Below, piece after piece: positions 1-8,514 of a DNA stretch of 33,975 bases (positions are counted from its first letter, which is position 1; each line of letters opens with the position of its first letter). The stretch spans positions 1-33,975 of the forward strand of contig CALIZI010000305.1 of the NCBI GenBank assembly GCA_938028705.1. The letters are read 5' to 3'. Source of the stretch: an uncultured Saprospiraceae bacterium (GTDB lineage Bacteria; Bacteroidota; Bacteroidia; Chitinophagales; Saprospiraceae). The notes under the pieces are model-generated. The model was not told where the DNA came from. It saw only the letters and a list, made by a program, of their open reading frames with translations, and did no database searches. The position numbers and the translations under genes were made by a program.

Positions 1-27
1 AACTAATCACCAGTCACTAATCACTGC

Positions 28-1122
28 CTATGCTTCTGCGGGTTCGCTCGTTGTAATTTCGCGCTGATAGGAAACGGAATCTTGGTGGATGGCATCAAAA
101 ATTCCTTCTACCAATTTATCATTAAGTCCTTGATTTTGACCGGTTTCCATTCTAGTTCGCATCATTTCTTTCCATCTGCCAAGTTGGACGATAGGAATTT
201 TATTATCTTGTTTGAATTGGGCGATTTGCTCGACGATTTCTTTCCTTTGTGTGAGTATATTTATCAGAGATTTGTCTAGTAAATCTATCTCTGTACGCCA
301 GCTTTTTAGTTCATTGGACGCATCTGTTTTAGGAGCTTTGTCTCGATTAAGGAGACTGTCGAGCAGGTGAGCGAGGTCAACAGGCGTGACCTGCTGTGCG
401 GCATCACTCCATGCATTATCAGGGTCGGTGTGAGACTCAATCATCAAGCCGCTAAAGCCAATATCCAAGCCTTTTTTGGAGATACTCCACAACAATTCGC
501 GCTTGCCTCCGGTGTGGCTGGGGTCGCCGATAATTTCGATACCGGGAATGAGTTTTTTCAATTCCAATGCCAAACCCCAGTGTGGTGGATTGCGATATAC
601 ATCCTTCTGTGCCAGGGTATTAAAACCTCTGTGAATGGCAGCGATGCGCGTAATTCCTGCGGCATATAGTCGCTTGATTGCGCCTGCCCAGAGTTTTACA
701 TCCGGATTAATCGGATTTTTGACCATAACGGGTACATCGTGGTATTTGAGCGCGTCGGCGATTTCTTGTACGGCGAACGGATTGACTGTCGTGCGCGCGC
801 CTATCCACAGCACATCCACGCCATGCGCGAGTGCCGTGCGTACATGGTGTGCGTTGGCAACTTCGACGGTGACAGGCAAGCCCGTTTCGCGTTTTGCTTG
901 TTGCATCCACGGCAAGCCTTCTTCGCCAATACCTTCAAAACTGCCCGGATTGGTACGGGGTTTCCAGATACCCGCGCGTAATACATGTGCGCCTGCTTGA
1001 GCTGCGCCGCGACAACTAGCTAGGGTTTGTTCCTCGGTTTCCGCGCTACACGGTCCGGCTATAATGAGGGGTTGGTCAGTGGGGAGATTCATGCCCCAAT
1101 CTTTAATTTGTTTAATATCCAT
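28..1122 (-). CDS. Bifunctional DAHP synthase / chorismate mutase
   Basis: This 364-residue protein fuses 3-deoxy-7-phosphoheptulonate synthase, which condenses PEP and erythrose-4-phosphate at the entry to the shikimate pathway, to a C-terminal AroQ-type chorismate mutase. It is expected in the cytoplasm. In the synthase part I see GPCSAE (residues 23-28), RAGIWKPRTNP (about 49-59), IGARTTVNP, KNPINPD, IHRGF and DPSHTGG, the pattern of the type I-beta (KDO8P-synthase-like) class. The mutase part lies at about 270-355 and has the helical LxxxRxxIDxLDxxLI pattern with a QRKEIVEQIAQFK stretch. This fusion order is known in Bacteroidota, where the mutase domain can act as the feedback sensor; that role is inference here. 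The ATG start fits a well-spaced promoter at 1208-1240. Length is normal for the fusion and no key motif is missing. Confidence 0.95.
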   Translation of the reverse strand: MDIKQIKDWGMNLPTDQPLIIAGPCSAETEEQTLASCRGAAQAGAHVLRAGIWKPRTNPGSFEGIGEEGLPWMQQAKRETGLPVTVEVANAHHVRTALAHGVDVLWIGARTTVNPFAVQEIADALKYHDVPVMVKNPINPDVKLWAGAIKRLYAAGITRIAAIHRGFNTLAQKDVYRNPPHWGLALELKKLIPGIEIIGDPSHTGGKRELLWSISKKGLDIGFSGLMIESHTDPDNAWSDAAQQVTPVDLAHLLDSLLNRDKAPKTDASNELKSWRTEIDLLDKSLINILTQRKEIVEQIAQFKQDNKIPIVQLGRWKEMMRTRMETGQNQGLNDKLVEGIFDAIHQDSVSYQREITTSEPAEA

Positions 1123-1127
1123 GATGT

Positions 1128-1196
1128 TAAGTTGAAGTTTAAGAATAAGTTTAAGTTTAAATGAGAAATTGAACTTGGCTCTTGTACTTGAACTTA
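1128..1196. repeat. Imperfect inverted repeat of TTAAGTT/AACTTAA words
   Basis: The arms TTAAGTTGAAGT (about 1128-1139) and ACTTGAACTTAA (about 1185-1196) pair with one mismatch. Between them lie further AAGTTTAAG-like reiterations. The hairpin sits in the predicted leader of the DAHP synthase gene, between promoter and start codon. It belongs to the same class of word-reiteration hairpins seen elsewhere in this window. Confidence 0.5.
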
Positions 1197-1207
1197 ATAA
1201 CGGGCTG

Positions 1208-1240
1208 CAAAGATACGGTTATTTGTGAGAGTATAACAAA
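1208..1240 (-). promoter_or_regulatory. Bacteroidota-type promoter of the DAHP synthase gene
   Basis: Read on the minus strand, TTTG (1240-1237) is followed after 21 nt by TATCTTTG (1215-1208). This matches the Bacteroidota sigma-ABfr consensus TTTG-N19-21-TAnnTTTG. Transcription would start near 1202, leaving an 80-nt leader before the ATG at 1122. It is the best full promoter match I found in the window. Confidence 0.7.
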
Positions 1241-1327
1241 TGTTGAGGGCAAAAAATTCCTTCTACGTCCAAAATCTCTCTCTCGCGTATGCAAATTAAC
1301 CGTTAATCATTAAGCATTATTCATTAT

Positions 1328-3166
1328 TCACGTTTTTTCTTCCATCCACAGGATTCCCCAACAGACCAATAAACCCACATAAAACCACCAAAGCGGCAAC
1401 CGTCGCACTACATTCTTCTGCAAAGTTGGTTTTCGGAAATTTTCGGGCGATTTTTGGGTTTGATGTGTTTGATTAGCACGGATTTTTTGGGCAATTTGGA
1501 GGGCTTGCCAATCGCGAGTGGTGGCGTGTACGTATAGGTCTTGCGTATCGCGTGGGCGGCTGCGGGTGTGTAGCTTGTGCCAACCAATTTCTCGCAACCA
1601 TGCGCGAGCTTGCCACTGTTCGGGATTGTAAGGGGCTTGGCTGAGGTAGAAGGTTGTTTTTTCTTTATTTGGGCTGGTGATTTCGCCGATTGGATGGGTG
1701 CTTGTGGTCGTGAGTTGGAGGTCGAGTGGCTGTGTGGCGAAGGCGAAATTGGCGTTTTTGAGCGTCCATTCGTCGCCTGTTTTTTTCGGGCGATTGACTG
1801 CGTTTAGGACTTCTGACCAAAAGCTATCATAGAGGTCTTTTTTGCCATCCAAGCGCATTTTGTAGCTTTGATTCGTGCGTAAAAGCACGATGCTGCCCTC
1901 GCCTTTTTTTGTGTATGCCGCCGCACCTTTCGCTATTATTTTTTCTTTTTTTGTAAATGAAAATTTTGATACGGGTAAATTGAAATTGTTTTTTGTATTA
2001 TTTTGATTATCAGTAAATTCAATCGTTTTTTCTTGATTTTTTATTAATTCAAAATCCAAAAAAAATCGCTTTCGGCTACTTGCCAATTTTGAATTGAGTA
2101 CCTCATCATCTCCCCAAATGATGCAGCCCATTCCGCGCCTTATTGCCCGTTGAATGTCGTCGAGTTCAGTTGAATTAAATTTCTCCAATGCGCCGATTGT
2201 GGTGATAAAAATATTCGTTTCGGCGAGTAGTTCGCGGGAGATTTCATTGAGTTTTACGGCATCTTGATTCACAAATTCTGTCCGAAACTTGCCGCGTGTA
2301 ATCGTAGAACGCACCGCCACCCGATGCCCTTTGTCCGACAAGGCATTTTTCAGATTTTTTGATTCAAATGAAGGCGCGAGATTGATGATTACTACGTCCA
2401 ATTTTTCTTTTGGCAATACAAAAACAGGGAAATGTTCGCGTTGGCGTTCTCGTCCGTTTTCGTCTTTTAGGACTAAGTGAAATAAATAGCGACCTTCTTT
2501 TTTTACAAGTTGTTTTAAATCAAAAAAATATGTTTGTGTTGCATTTATTTTCAGAGAATCAGTCGCGCCGCTTTGTCCTTCCAATACTAGCCAAAACGTA
2601 GAATCATTCGTGTGCTGATATTCACCTTGAATGTTGAATATTTCATCTTGTCGCACTATTTTTTGATAACCTATTTTCGTAATTCCTTCGGGAATGTCAT
2701 TCAGTAAAAAAGTCGTTTTCAAGCTATCAAAAGCCGATAATTCGTAAGAAGAAATTCCATTACCCAGCACAAAAACTTCCTCCAATCGCGGTTCATTCCA
2801 AGCCAAATAAGAGGCATCAGGAATCTGCCTCACTTGCTTGTCAAAACCAATCAGCGCATCCGTCGAAAACAACTGAATATCAGGTATTTCTACCAATAAA
2901 CTATCCACCACATCTCGTTCAAAATCAGTCGTCAGCAAAGCCGCTTTAAAGGCTTTTTCGCTGACCAATTGATACGGACGCAATCCGATAAATAACAAAC
3001 ACAACACCGCCAAAATCGTCATCAGAATACGTAGCCACAATCGCCGCCTATCCTTTCTCCGAATGACAAAAAATAACAAGACGATACACAAGACTACCGC
3101 AACTGCGAGCATGGTATCTCGTTGTGTTGCGTTGGTCAGGAATGATATGTCTTGTAGTGTGTTCAA
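1328..3166 (-). CDS. Three-span membrane protein with GATase-like central domain
   Basis: This is a 612-residue hypothetical membrane protein. Two hydrophobic helices lie at about residues 19-36 and 45-63, separated by a basic RRKDRRR loop, and a last helix lies near the C terminus (LWWFYVGLLVCWGILW). The long middle part is probably periplasmic. Around residues 250-370 it has an alternating strand/helix stretch (DVVIINLAPSFESKNLKNAL, then FITTIGALEKF and GCIIWGDDE) resembling the class I glutamine-amidotransferase-like fold found in BatA/VWA-like Bacteroidota membrane proteins. I see no catalytic Cys nucleophile elbow, so enzyme activity is doubtful. The first start is a TTG at 3166; the first ATG is at 3112, directly before helix 1, and could be the true start. 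It follows the DUF4175-like gene on the same strand with a 75-bp gap, so co-transcription is likely. Function unknown. Confidence 0.75.
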   Translation of the reverse strand: MNTLQDISFLTNATQRDTMLAVAVVLCIVLLFFVIRRKDRRRLWLRILMTILAVLCLLFIGLRPYQLVSEKAFKAALLTTDFERDVVDSLLVEIPDIQLFSTDALIGFDKQVRQIPDASYLAWNEPRLEEVFVLGNGISSYELSAFDSLKTTFLLNDIPEGITKIGYQKIVRQDEIFNIQGEYQHTNDSTFWLVLEGQSGATDSLKINATQTYFFDLKQLVKKEGRYLFHLVLKDENGRERQREHFPVFVLPKEKLDVVIINLAPSFESKNLKNALSDKGHRVAVRSTITRGKFRTEFVNQDAVKLNEISRELLAETNIFITTIGALEKFNSTELDDIQRAIRRGMGCIIWGDDEVLNSKLASSRKRFFLDFELIKNQEKTIEFTDNQNNTKNNFNLPVSKFSFTKKEKIIAKGAAAYTKKGEGSIVLLRTNQSYKMRLDGKKDLYDSFWSEVLNAVNRPKKTGDEWTLKNANFAFATQPLDLQLTTTSTHPIGEITSPNKEKTTFYLSQAPYNPEQWQARAWLREIGWHKLHTRSRPRDTQDLYVHATTRDWQALQIAQKIRANQTHQTQKSPENFRKPTLQKNVVRRLPLWWFYVGLLVCWGILWMEEKT

Positions 3167-3175
3167 GGTGACTCT

Positions 3176-3237
3176 GTACTGACGACTTTAGCCGTCAAGT
3201 GGCTTAGTACTCCCGCGACGGCTAAAGTCGTCGGTAC
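3176..3237. repeat. REP-like 21-bp hairpin between the two membrane-protein genes
   Basis: Arms 3176-3196 and 3217-3237 share the core GACGACTTTAGCCGTC and pair over 21 positions with a single mismatch (a wobble in RNA). The loop is 20 nt. The hairpin starts 4 bp after the stop of the upstream gene and ends 9 bp before the TTG start of the downstream gene. It could terminate or attenuate transcription, protect the upstream mRNA, or mask the downstream start. Confidence 0.85.
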
Positions 3238-3241
3238 GGTA

Positions 3242-5662
3242 TCATTGTATTCGTTTCAGATACATTTTTGTCAGTTGATTTTGGGGATAAATGCGCTGTG
3301 TAGGTTCGTTATTTGTGTTGGGTAATATTCGTAGCAATTTTCCTTGAATATCCGATAAATAACTTTGCAAATACGCATTTTCAAGGTCATTTTCTGTCAA
3401 TATTTTCAAAGCCCGTAACACACGAAAATAGCCCGTTTGCCCCTCCAATGCTAAGGCAGCGATTTCATTCCCTGCATCATTCAAAATGACCTTTTCGGAG
3501 CGATTTGGACGGCGGTTTTCTTGCTTCAATTGTTCTAAAATGTCAATCGCTTGTCGAGTTGATACAAAAGCATCTTTTGGCATATTATCTCTTAATAATG
3601 AGAGACTTATCGCATCATCTAATTCGCCGGACAGTCGCTTTTCTGCGACCTTAATTACCGGAGCATCGTAGCCGATACGCTCTACATATACGCGCGAGGC
3701 TTGCTGGACTTCTTTTATCAATTTCAGGGCAGCGTATTCGTGCGGCAATGCCTTTTCCGGTTCATTTAATCGCAACTGCAATTCGGCATCCCACATTTTC
3801 GACAAGGCGGCTCGTAATTTTCCCTGTGTCGTCTTATCAAAATAGGTCGCCTCCTCCAACAAATCGTGTGCGTGGATGTAAGGTTCGAGTGGGTATTCAG
3901 CTTGCCCGTCGTCCGTTGGCGGATGGTCGTGTGCGTGGTCGTGTTGATGTGAGTTGTTGAGTTGTTGAGTTGTCGAGTTGTCGTTTTCTCTGTGTTCGCA
4001 GTTTTCGTCGTGTTGGTGAGTTTCTTCACCTTCTTCATGGTCATGTCCTTCGTGATTTTCGTGGTCATGTTGGTGCGAGTTGTCGAGTTGTTGACTTGTT
4101 GAGTTGTCGGTTGCATCTTCGTGTTCATGCTCGGCATGGTCGTGATTTTCGTGGTCGGAGTGGTCGTGTTCTTCTTTTGTTTCTACACTGGCAACTGCGC
4201 CTATTACAGTTTCAAATTCTTCACCTAAAAACTTGCCATATCGCAGGCGTAAAATCTTTTGGTCGGCGGCAATTCCGTTGCTTGTTTCGTTAAATTCTTT
4301 TTCGGAGATTTTACCTCTTTGTGCGATGAGTTTTTCGGTATCAATAATGATTTGCCTTTGACTGCGAAAATAGGCGGGCATACGGTCAAGCGCGAGTGTG
4401 CCTTCCATTTCAAAATCAGCTTGAGTCGTATCGGCAAAGGCGATGATGTATTTGAAAGTTTTGGCGATTTGGGGCTTGGGTTGGCGGTTGTCGGTAGCTT
4501 CGATGTGGAGGTAGAGTTCGTCGCCGGGCTGCATTCCGAGTTGGTGAAGTTGTAGTTTATGTGTTAATTGATATGTCGTATTTTTTTGTGAGAAATTTTG
4601 ATTGAAAAAGAGCGTATCATCACGAAATTTAACGGCTTCGCCTTCGCCTCTACTCAATGTGGCTATCATTCGCGCATCGCTGATGCCGTAGTCGTCTTTT
4701 ACATTCGCAGTGAAAGAAACGGCTTGTAAGGTATCGTATAAATATTGGGCATAAGCCTCCAAATCTTCTACTTGAATATCGGGCGCGAAATCGGGTGTAG
4801 CTTCGAGTTTGTAGTAATCGCTTATTTTTGTATTGCCTTGTTTGTCAGTGTATTCGATGTGGTAAATAGCGTTTTCTTTCAGTGTAAATGAAGCGGTATA
4901 ATTGCGACTATTTACCCTTTCCAATTTTATTTTTTTATCATTTTGAAAACGAATAAAGGCATTTTTTATTGAACCGGAAAAACGAAGCGACCACTTTAAA
5001 TTGGAATTAACTGGGGCTTTCAGGCTCGGTAATTCGGCGGTAAATGACGACATTCGCGTGTATGACGGAGGTGTGGTGTGTAGTTTTATTTTTTGTAAAA
5101 TAATTTCCTTGTAAATCGTTTTTTCAATAATAGAATCCTTAATAATTTTATTTTTTTCTGTTAAAATATTTTTCGTATAAAAATTATTATTTTGAATAAA
5201 ATTATTTTTAAAATAAAAAATACTCGCGGCTGTTATGCTCATTAAAATAAGAGAAAAAAACGCTGTTCCTATTCGATGTGGAAATTTGATTTGGGATTTA
5301 ATTTCTGTTAATGTGGAGTCAATTTTTTTACGTTGGATTTGGGCAAGACCAGATAAATTATTTTCATTTAAAAGGAGTAAATCAATGCTGTTTTCCAATT
5401 GAGGATAATTCAAGTTGAGGTATCGGGCGATATAATTTTCATTTATTTTGTGTAGATAATTTTTCTGTAAAAAAAACAATAAAACGAGTGCGAAAATTCC
5501 ACAGGAAACTACTGCGATAAATTGGGTATTTTCATAAAAAAGATACATAAGCCCCGCGCCCATTATTCCAAAAAATAATGACCATAAAATAGCTTCTAAT
5601 GCACGTAATGTGTGTAGGCGCATTAATAGCTGTTTGAGCGTATGGTGCGATGATTTTTTCAC
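3242..5662 (-). CDS. DUF4175-like membrane protein with His-rich insert
   Basis: This 806-residue protein resembles the large Bacteroidota DUF4175-type membrane proteins; the family call rests on architecture and feel, without a search. Two helices lie at about 24-43 and 48-66 and a third at about 129-150, so with a cytoplasmic N terminus the remaining 650 residues would be periplasmic. The middle part looks beta-rich and the C-terminal third helical. Residues about 491-590 form a striking His/Asp/Glu-rich insert (HDHENH, HEHED, HQHDHENHEGHDH), which could bind divalent metal. Two near-copies of NSTTQQLNNSHQHDH sit inside it. The start is GTG at 5662; no earlier in-frame ATG is apparent. The N-terminal coding region is unusually AT-rich. 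It probably forms an operon with the gene at 1328-3166. Confidence 0.7.
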   Translation of the reverse strand: MKKSSHHTLKQLLMRLHTLRALEAILWSLFFGIMGAGLMYLFYENTQFIAVVSCGIFALVLLFFLQKNYLHKINENYIARYLNLNYPQLENSIDLLLLNENNLSGLAQIQRKKIDSTLTEIKSQIKFPHRIGTAFFSLILMSITAASIFYFKNNFIQNNNFYTKNILTEKNKIIKDSIIEKTIYKEIILQKIKLHTTPPSYTRMSSFTAELPSLKAPVNSNLKWSLRFSGSIKNAFIRFQNDKKIKLERVNSRNYTASFTLKENAIYHIEYTDKQGNTKISDYYKLEATPDFAPDIQVEDLEAYAQYLYDTLQAVSFTANVKDDYGISDARMIATLSRGEGEAVKFRDDTLFFNQNFSQKNTTYQLTHKLQLHQLGMQPGDELYLHIEATDNRQPKPQIAKTFKYIIAFADTTQADFEMEGTLALDRMPAYFRSQRQIIIDTEKLIAQRGKISEKEFNETSNGIAADQKILRLRYGKFLGEEFETVIGAVASVETKEEHDHSDHENHDHAEHEHEDATDNSTSQQLDNSHQHDHENHEGHDHEEGEETHQHDENCEHRENDNSTTQQLNNSHQHDHAHDHPPTDDGQAEYPLEPYIHAHDLLEEATYFDKTTQGKLRAALSKMWDAELQLRLNEPEKALPHEYAALKLIKEVQQASRVYVERIGYDAPVIKVAEKRLSGELDDAISLSLLRDNMPKDAFVSTRQAIDILEQLKQENRRPNRSEKVILNDAGNEIAALALEGQTGYFRVLRALKILTENDLENAYLQSYLSDIQGKLLRILPNTNNEPTQRIYPQNQLTKMYLKRIQ
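3951..4110. repeat. In-gene copies of a GTTGTTGA word repeat
   Basis: Two stretches, 3951-3983 and about 4075-4110, consist of reiterated GAGTTGTTGAGTTGTCGAG-type words. They encode the NSTTQQLNNS segments in the His-rich insert of the DUF4175-like protein. Their texture matches the intergenic word hairpins of this window rather than ordinary coding sequence. Confidence 0.7.
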
Positions 5663-5685
5663 ACCTTAAACATACGATTTTTTTC

Positions 5686-5713
5686 ACCGCTAAGGAACTA
5701 AGGAACACTAAGA
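5686..5713. repeat. Reiterated CTAAGGAA words in intergenic DNA
   Basis: The words CTAAGGAACTAAGGAACACTAAGAA follow one another between the CHAT gene terminator and the start of the DUF4175-like gene. No inverted partner is visible nearby. The function is unknown. Confidence 0.45.
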
Positions 5714-5737
5714 ATGTATTAAATTTTTCTTTGTCGA

Positions 5738-5770
5738 AGATGACAGGCATTTTGAAAATGCCTGTCATCT
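5738..5770. terminator. 16-bp perfect palindromic hairpin after the CHAT gene
   Basis: AGATGACAGGCATTTT (5738-5753) and its exact complement (5755-5770) flank a single G, so the loop must open a few pairs. It begins 8 bp after the CHAT stop codon on the minus strand. A T-rich stretch follows on that strand (AAAGAAAAATTT), which fits intrinsic termination. Confidence 0.8.
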
Positions 5771-5777
5771 CTTTAAA

Positions 5778-8411
5778 TTACTTGCGCCAAATTAATAAAG
5801 ATAGTAACAAAAATACACCACCAAACATCCAAAAAAGTTTCGGGGAAGGTATCGGCAAAGGGTCGGTTTGTCCGATTTGAATGAAGCCCGCCCAATAGTA
5901 AGGAGGGTTGTCGGGGTGGGCTTCGATGTAGGTGAGTTTGGCTTGGCGGAGGGCTTGGTCTTTGGGTGTGCCTTGCTTTAGGTTTTTGTAAAAATCCTGC
6001 ATGATTTGGCTCGTAGAATTTTCGTTGACTGCCCACAGGCTGGTAACAAGACTCGGCACGCCCGCATAAGCAAATCCACGAGAAAGACTCATCACTCCTT
6101 CGCCTTTTTCTTGCTTGCCGAGTCCGGTTTCGCAAGCACTCAATACGGCGAGTTCGGCATCAAGACGGATAGCGTATAAATCTTTTAAATAAAGCGTATC
6201 TTGGTGAAATTCAATGAATGGTTCCGTAATTCCTGCCTGTGCATGGGTGGATAGATGCAGTATGTTGTGGCTAGGGGCTTGTTCGATAAAGTTTTGTTTG
6301 GAGGCTTGCTCATGGAACAAGGATTTGCCTTTATACAAGTCAGAAATAAAGGCAGTGCTTGCCTGACTTCCGCTTAATTCTTTACCCGCTTTTCCGCTAA
6401 AAACGGGTGCCATAGCCAAGAGTTCTGTATTGGTTTTTGAATGATTTTGCTGCTTGCTGAGGATGGTCGCGGAGTAGGCATAAGAGAAAGTATAGTCGTG
6501 AATGAGGTAGTCCAATGGTGATGTTTTAGGTGTAGAAATGAGTATTTCAAAAGGCAAATAAGCGAGTTCTTTATCGGGTACGATAATAAGGCGATTGATG
6601 TTTTCGGGAATGCGGAGTGGCGCGAAAATTTGTTGATATATATAGTGATTCGCTTGAGCAAATTCCTTCAATTGCGTGCCTGTGGTGTATTGTCTGTCGT
6701 CGAGTAAAGCGGTGATTTGTTGGGGTAAATTATCGCTTAATCGGGTGCGATGAAGGCGAATATCGTGTTTATCAATATAGACGCTATACAAAAATTCATC
6801 AGTCAAAAAATACTCTGCCAATGCGCTTGAATTGTCCAGAATTTCATCGCGAAGTTGTTGTAAATCAATAGGTTGAAACTTCTGCATGGCTGCGTAATAA
6901 GCCGGATAATCTTGCTCGATTTGGCGGTCAATGTTTTGAAGCTCTTGGTCAATTTGGATGATTTGTCCGTTCCATTCGGATGTGGGATTGTCGGATTCGT
7001 GTATGCGTTTTTGTAAGTCATTTCTTTTACCCACCAAATCGTAGCGACGGTCCAATAAGGTATCACTGATATTGCTAAATCCAAGAGCTTCTTTTTTCTT
7101 GATTTCTTCTAATAAAACATTGGCTTTGCTCATTTCCATATAGCGAAAAGCGGTTTCGGCGTATTGCGGGTCATTGGTTGTTTGGTAGAGTTGCCAAGCT
7201 AGGGCAGTGGCTCTTTCTTTGAAGGCAATGGCTTCTTTGTTGTGCAATAATTTAGCGCGTTCGCTGAATAATTGTTGTTGGAGTTGGCTTTGGACGGTGA
7301 AGGCGTAGTCGTAGGTTTGTTGGGCTAAGTGCAGGTAGCGACTTTCCTTGTTTTTTTGATAGACTTGTAGGGCAGCTTGGGCTTTGAGGTCGAGTACGCG
7401 GACGAGGTCTATATGGGAATAAATGTAAAGAGACTCATCGGGTTTGGGATTTTGAAAAATATCGTTATCACGGAAGTTATTGGTGAGGTTGATGATGGAT
7501 TTTTGGTAGTAATTTAGGGCAACTTCGTGATTGTTTTGTGCTATTTCGAGGTCGCCGAAGTTTTCGTATGTTATCGCGTAAGAGAAATGGTAAGAGCGGT
7601 GATTTTGTATTTGTTGTTTGAGTTGGATGGTTTGATTGAGGTAGTCTTTTGCCTTAGTGAAATTTTTATCTTTTAAATAAACAAAAGCAAGATTATTGAG
7701 TGTTTTTGATAGTGCTATGGAGTCTTCTGTGAGTTCAACTGCTTTGAGGTAATATTTTGCAGCTTCATTATAATCTTCTTCTCCATATTCATAATTCAAA
7801 GCGAGTGTATGATAAATGTCTGTTAATAATATATTACCACTAAAACCTTCTACTTCTTTGCTTTTTTCAAGTGCTTCAAAACATTTTTCTTTGGCTAAAT
7901 TAAAATATTTGGTATCATGATAAATATTTGCGAGAATATTTATTGTTCCGATTTCGCTTATTTTTTTATTTGCCTTACGAAACCATGTTATTGCCTCTTT
8001 AGCATCGTATATTGCTTTTTCAAATTCACCTTTATACATCATTACATCTGCACGTTTTTGAAAACATACACCAAGGCGATTGTAATTTTCAAGAGAGGTT
8101 TCTCCTTTAATTATCAATAAGTATCCGTCAATAGCTTTATTAAAATATTCTTCTGCTTTTTCAAGTTGATATAATTCTAATAAACAAGCACCTGCATTAC
8201 GGTAAGTACGTGCCCAAAATTCTGTTCCTTTGGTATTGTCGTTTTTTTGAAGGCTTAAGTTTTTATCAAATGCCCTAAAAGCCTTTTCAAATTGATTATT
8301 TTTATATAAACCCACTGCATCCTCATGGAGACTGTCAATTACTGAAATACTGTGAGCGGCAGAAGCCCATATACAACAAAACAAGGTTAAAAGTAAGCGT
8401 AAAGTGTTCAT
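5778..8411 (-). CDS. Exported, membrane-tethered TPR-CHAT protease
   Basis: This 877-residue protein has an N-terminal signal peptide (hydrophobic core LLLTLFCCIWASAAHS), TPR-type helical repeats over about residues 25-370, a helical linker with coiled-coil character (about 430-520), and a CHAT caspase-family domain (about 580-850). The catalytic dyad is visible: His723 in HLSTHAQAG and Cys760 in LSACETGLG, followed by the GEGVMSLSRGF segment typical of CHAT. It ends in one hydrophobic helix (LFWMFGGVFLLLSLLIW) and the basic tail RK, so the protease should sit in the periplasm anchored in the inner membrane. CHAT domains are clan CD Cys peptidases, often fused to TPRs that sense partners. The substrate is unknown. 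It lies downstream of the LRR-subtilisin gene, separated by a strong hairpin, so it is probably a separate transcript. Confidence 0.9.
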   Translation of the reverse strand: MNTLRLLLTLFCCIWASAAHSISVIDSLHEDAVGLYKNNQFEKAFRAFDKNLSLQKNDNTKGTEFWARTYRNAGACLLELYQLEKAEEYFNKAIDGYLLIIKGETSLENYNRLGVCFQKRADVMMYKGEFEKAIYDAKEAITWFRKANKKISEIGTINILANIYHDTKYFNLAKEKCFEALEKSKEVEGFSGNILLTDIYHTLALNYEYGEEDYNEAAKYYLKAVELTEDSIALSKTLNNLAFVYLKDKNFTKAKDYLNQTIQLKQQIQNHRSYHFSYAITYENFGDLEIAQNNHEVALNYYQKSIINLTNNFRDNDIFQNPKPDESLYIYSHIDLVRVLDLKAQAALQVYQKNKESRYLHLAQQTYDYAFTVQSQLQQQLFSERAKLLHNKEAIAFKERATALAWQLYQTTNDPQYAETAFRYMEMSKANVLLEEIKKKEALGFSNISDTLLDRRYDLVGKRNDLQKRIHESDNPTSEWNGQIIQIDQELQNIDRQIEQDYPAYYAAMQKFQPIDLQQLRDEILDNSSALAEYFLTDEFLYSVYIDKHDIRLHRTRLSDNLPQQITALLDDRQYTTGTQLKEFAQANHYIYQQIFAPLRIPENINRLIIVPDKELAYLPFEILISTPKTSPLDYLIHDYTFSYAYSATILSKQQNHSKTNTELLAMAPVFSGKAGKELSGSQASTAFISDLYKGKSLFHEQASKQNFIEQAPSHNILHLSTHAQAGITEPFIEFHQDTLYLKDLYAIRLDAELAVLSACETGLGKQEKGEGVMSLSRGFAYAGVPSLVTSLWAVNENSTSQIMQDFYKNLKQGTPKDQALRQAKLTYIEAHPDNPPYYWAGFIQIGQTDPLPIPSPKLFWMFGGVFLLLSLLIWRK

Positions 8412-8441
8412 TATAAAGTGGTTTTCGGTGGTGGAGAAAAA

Positions 8442-8504
8442 TGAATGAATGTTGAATGAGAGAATGAATGAATCGTATATTATGATTCATTCAACATTCA
8501 TTCA
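8442..8504. terminator. 18-bp perfect hairpin built from GAATGAAT words
   Basis: Arms 8442-8459 and 8487-8504 are exact complements of 18 bp with a 27-nt loop that itself carries more GAATGAAT words. It lies between the stop of the LRR-subtilisin gene (8515) and the start of the CHAT gene (8411). It is placed to end the upstream transcript, although no strong T-tract follows. Confidence 0.75.
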
Positions 8505-8514
8505 CTGTGTTAAA

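Noticed and set aside
635-1000. Long plus-strand ORF opposite the DAHP synthase gene
   Set aside because: It is an antisense shadow of a strongly conserved gene and has no protein-like features.
3766-4137. Thr/Asn-rich ORF in another frame of the His-rich insert
   Set aside because: It arises from the word repeats read in a second frame and lacks any independent support.
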